Shown here: positions 63,003-64,000 of the stretch, piece by piece
How positions within the stretch are numbered: position 1 is the stretch's first letter
Layout: each line of letters starts with the position of its first letter
Assembly (NCBI GenBank): GCA_963819855.1
Contig: CAWFYC010000040.1
Span: forward strand, 62,001-126,000
Direction of reading: 5' to 3'
DNA from: JAMXLO01 sp963819855
Lineage (GTDB): Bacteria; Pseudomonadota; Alphaproteobacteria; Acetobacterales; Acetobacteraceae
DNA length: 64,000 nt
The notes under the pieces: model-generated
Databases searched by the model: none
The model's input: the letters and a program-made list of their open reading frames with translations, nothing else
What the model was told of the DNA's origin: nothing
Program-made: the position numbers and the translations under genes

Positions 63003-64000
63003 CTATGCCGGTCCGTGCCAGGCCACGTCCGGTAGCCTGGCCCGGATCGTCCTGAGCGTCGCCCGCAGCGCCTCGGTTGCCGTCACGTCGATCTCCGGCG
63101 GGTCGCCGCGCGCCACCACGCCGTAGTCGCGCGCCGCGCCTTCGATCGTTACCAGCCCATCGCGCAGGTCTTTCGCCACCGGCGCCAGGTCGCGCTCCAG
63201 CGCTTCGCCCCAACCGCCGGCGCCTGGCAGATCGTGGCGGAACAACTGGCCCTTGCGCAGCGTCATCGTCAGTTTGGCATGCAGCTTCTGCTCGGTCGGG
63301 AGCCCGGGATCCAGCATGTTGCGCCCCGCCGCACCGGGGCCGCCACCTTGCAATCCGTATGGCCGATGCGTCTGGCGATCGGCGCGCACCTGCAGGATCC
63401 CCTCATCGGCCAGCATCCGCCAGGTCTTGCGCTGCGACATGCCACCGCGGAACTTTCCGGCACCGCCGGTGTCGGGCACGAATTCGTAGTCCAGCACTTC
63501 AAGCGGGTTCTCTGCTTCGATCACCTCCACGGAAAAGCTCGCCATGTTGGCGAACATCGAGGTGTTGCCATCGAGCCCGTCGGCCCACGGCCGCCCACCC
63601 CAGCAGCCGGACAGGAAATCCACGTAGATGAACGGCTGCAGCGCCTTGTCGTAGCCGCCGATCGTGATGCCGGTGTTGCCACCTTCGCTCGCCGCGATCA
63701 CCCGGTCCGGATACAGCTTCGCCAACGCTCCGAAGCAGCAGTCGACGCCGCGAAACCCGGTCAGCCCGCGCGCCGCGCACGCCGCCGGCAGCTTGCCATG
63801 GGTGATCGTGCCAGGCGGCGCGATCACCTTGATCGGACGGAACACCCCGTCGTTGTTCGGCATGTTGATCGACAGCACCGACTTCACCGCGGTGAAGCTC
63901 ATCGCCGCGGTGTAGCTCCAGGTGTTGTTGATCGCGCCCTTCACCTGCGGCGCGCTGCCGGTCCAGTCCACCTCCATCGCGTCGCCGCGCTTGCGCACCG
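63003..64000 (-). CDS. Hydantoinase/oxoprolinase subunit B (HyuB), 3' part
   Basis: The C-terminal 330 or so residues of a protein normally about 550-600 long; the frame is open to the right edge, so the start is outside. HyuB motifs: SYTAAMSFTAVKSVLSINMP, NDGVFRPIKVIAPPGTI, SEGGNTGITIGGYD and FVPDTGGAGKFRGGMSQRKT, ending in GEALERDLAPVAKDL. With HyuA it would hydrolyse hydantoins or 5-oxoproline using ATP. It converges on the receiver gene with a three-base gap and is separated from hyuA (53913-55977) by the stressosome operon. Confidence 0.92.
   Translation of the reverse strand, partial: VRKRGDAMEVDWTGSAPQVKGAINNTWSYTAAMSFTAVKSVLSINMPNNDGVFRPIKVIAPPGTITHGKLPAACAARGLTGFRGVDCCFGALAKLYPDRVIAASEGGNTGITIGGYDKALQPFIYVDFLSGCWGGRPWADGLDGNTSMFANMASFSVEVIEAENPLEVLDYEFVPDTGGAGKFRGGMSQRKTWRMLADEGILQVRADRQTHRPYGLQGGGPGAAGRNMLDPGLPTEQKLHAKLTMTLRKGQLFRHDLPGAGGWGEALERDLAPVAKDLRDGLVTIEGAARDYGVVARGDPPEIDVTATEALRATLRTIRARLPDVAWHGPA

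Noticed and set aside
1..64000. tRNA, rRNA, CRISPR or riboswitch
   Set aside because: I looked for T-loop signatures, direct repeats with spacers and known leader structures and saw none; a covariance-model search could not be run.

Overview
The window is GC-rich chromosomal DNA from an alphaproteobacterium, most likely Rhodospirillales/Acetobacteraceae. The evidence is the secB / dnaQ-coaE-aroE neighbourhood, an HpnN-type hopanoid RND transporter, a giant Hint-domain repeat protein, dense short operons with ATGA/GTGA overlaps, and many acyl-CoA, sugar-acid and hydantoinase genes. The family-level placement is inference. No rRNA, tRNA or CRISPR array was recognised.

Layout. 1-2.5 kb: housekeeping (secB end; aroE-coaE-dnaQ operon). 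2.6-8.8 kb: a UgpABCE-like ABC importer operon with two tandem binding proteins, ending in an inositol-phosphatase-family gene. 8.9-11.8 kb: CoA-transferase, MaoC hydratase and M20 amidohydrolase. 12-14.3 kb: cstA with its small partner gene, behind a perfect FNR-type palindrome. 14.7-20 kb: alcohol dehydrogenase, MurQ and a sugar-acid cassette (HpaI-type aldolase, UxaA-family dehydratase, VOC protein). 20-29 kb: AqpZ, a decayed desaturase, a GT39-like membrane glycosyltransferase, a MetE-like enzyme, HpnN, small envelope proteins, a TonB-like protein and a DUF2459 lipoprotein. 29-34 kb: metallophosphatase, a two-subunit MaoC hydratase, a fused enolase-superfamily gene, then a palindromic repeat with an IS5-family element inserted at its end. 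34-42.5 kb: methyltransferases, hydrolases, a TetR regulator, SDRs and two Fe(II)/2-oxoglutarate oxygenases. 42.5-50.2 kb: an operon-like set made of a 1709-residue Hint-domain repeat protein, a TPR glycosyltransferase-like protein and an FDxxWY repeat protein. 50.3-53.8 kb: aldo/keto reductase, glutathionyl-hydroquinone reductase, VWA protein and an S24 regulator. 53.9-64 kb: hydantoinase A and B genes on either side of a complete RsbR-RsbS-RsbT stressosome operon that also carries an ATPase-SpoIIE phosphatase fusion and two hybrid histidine kinases.

The most interesting systems are the stressosome/two-component hybrid (56.0-63.0 kb), in which an RsbT-like ATPase domain heads a tandem-receiver kinase, and the Hint/TPR/FDxxWY locus (42.5-50.2 kb), a candidate surface-protein export or modification system. 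Several otherwise conserved genes are interrupted by tiny indels. Four of these sites fit loss of one CG/GC dinucleotide, which points to sequence error rather than gene death. Those genes are listed as pseudogenes for form only.
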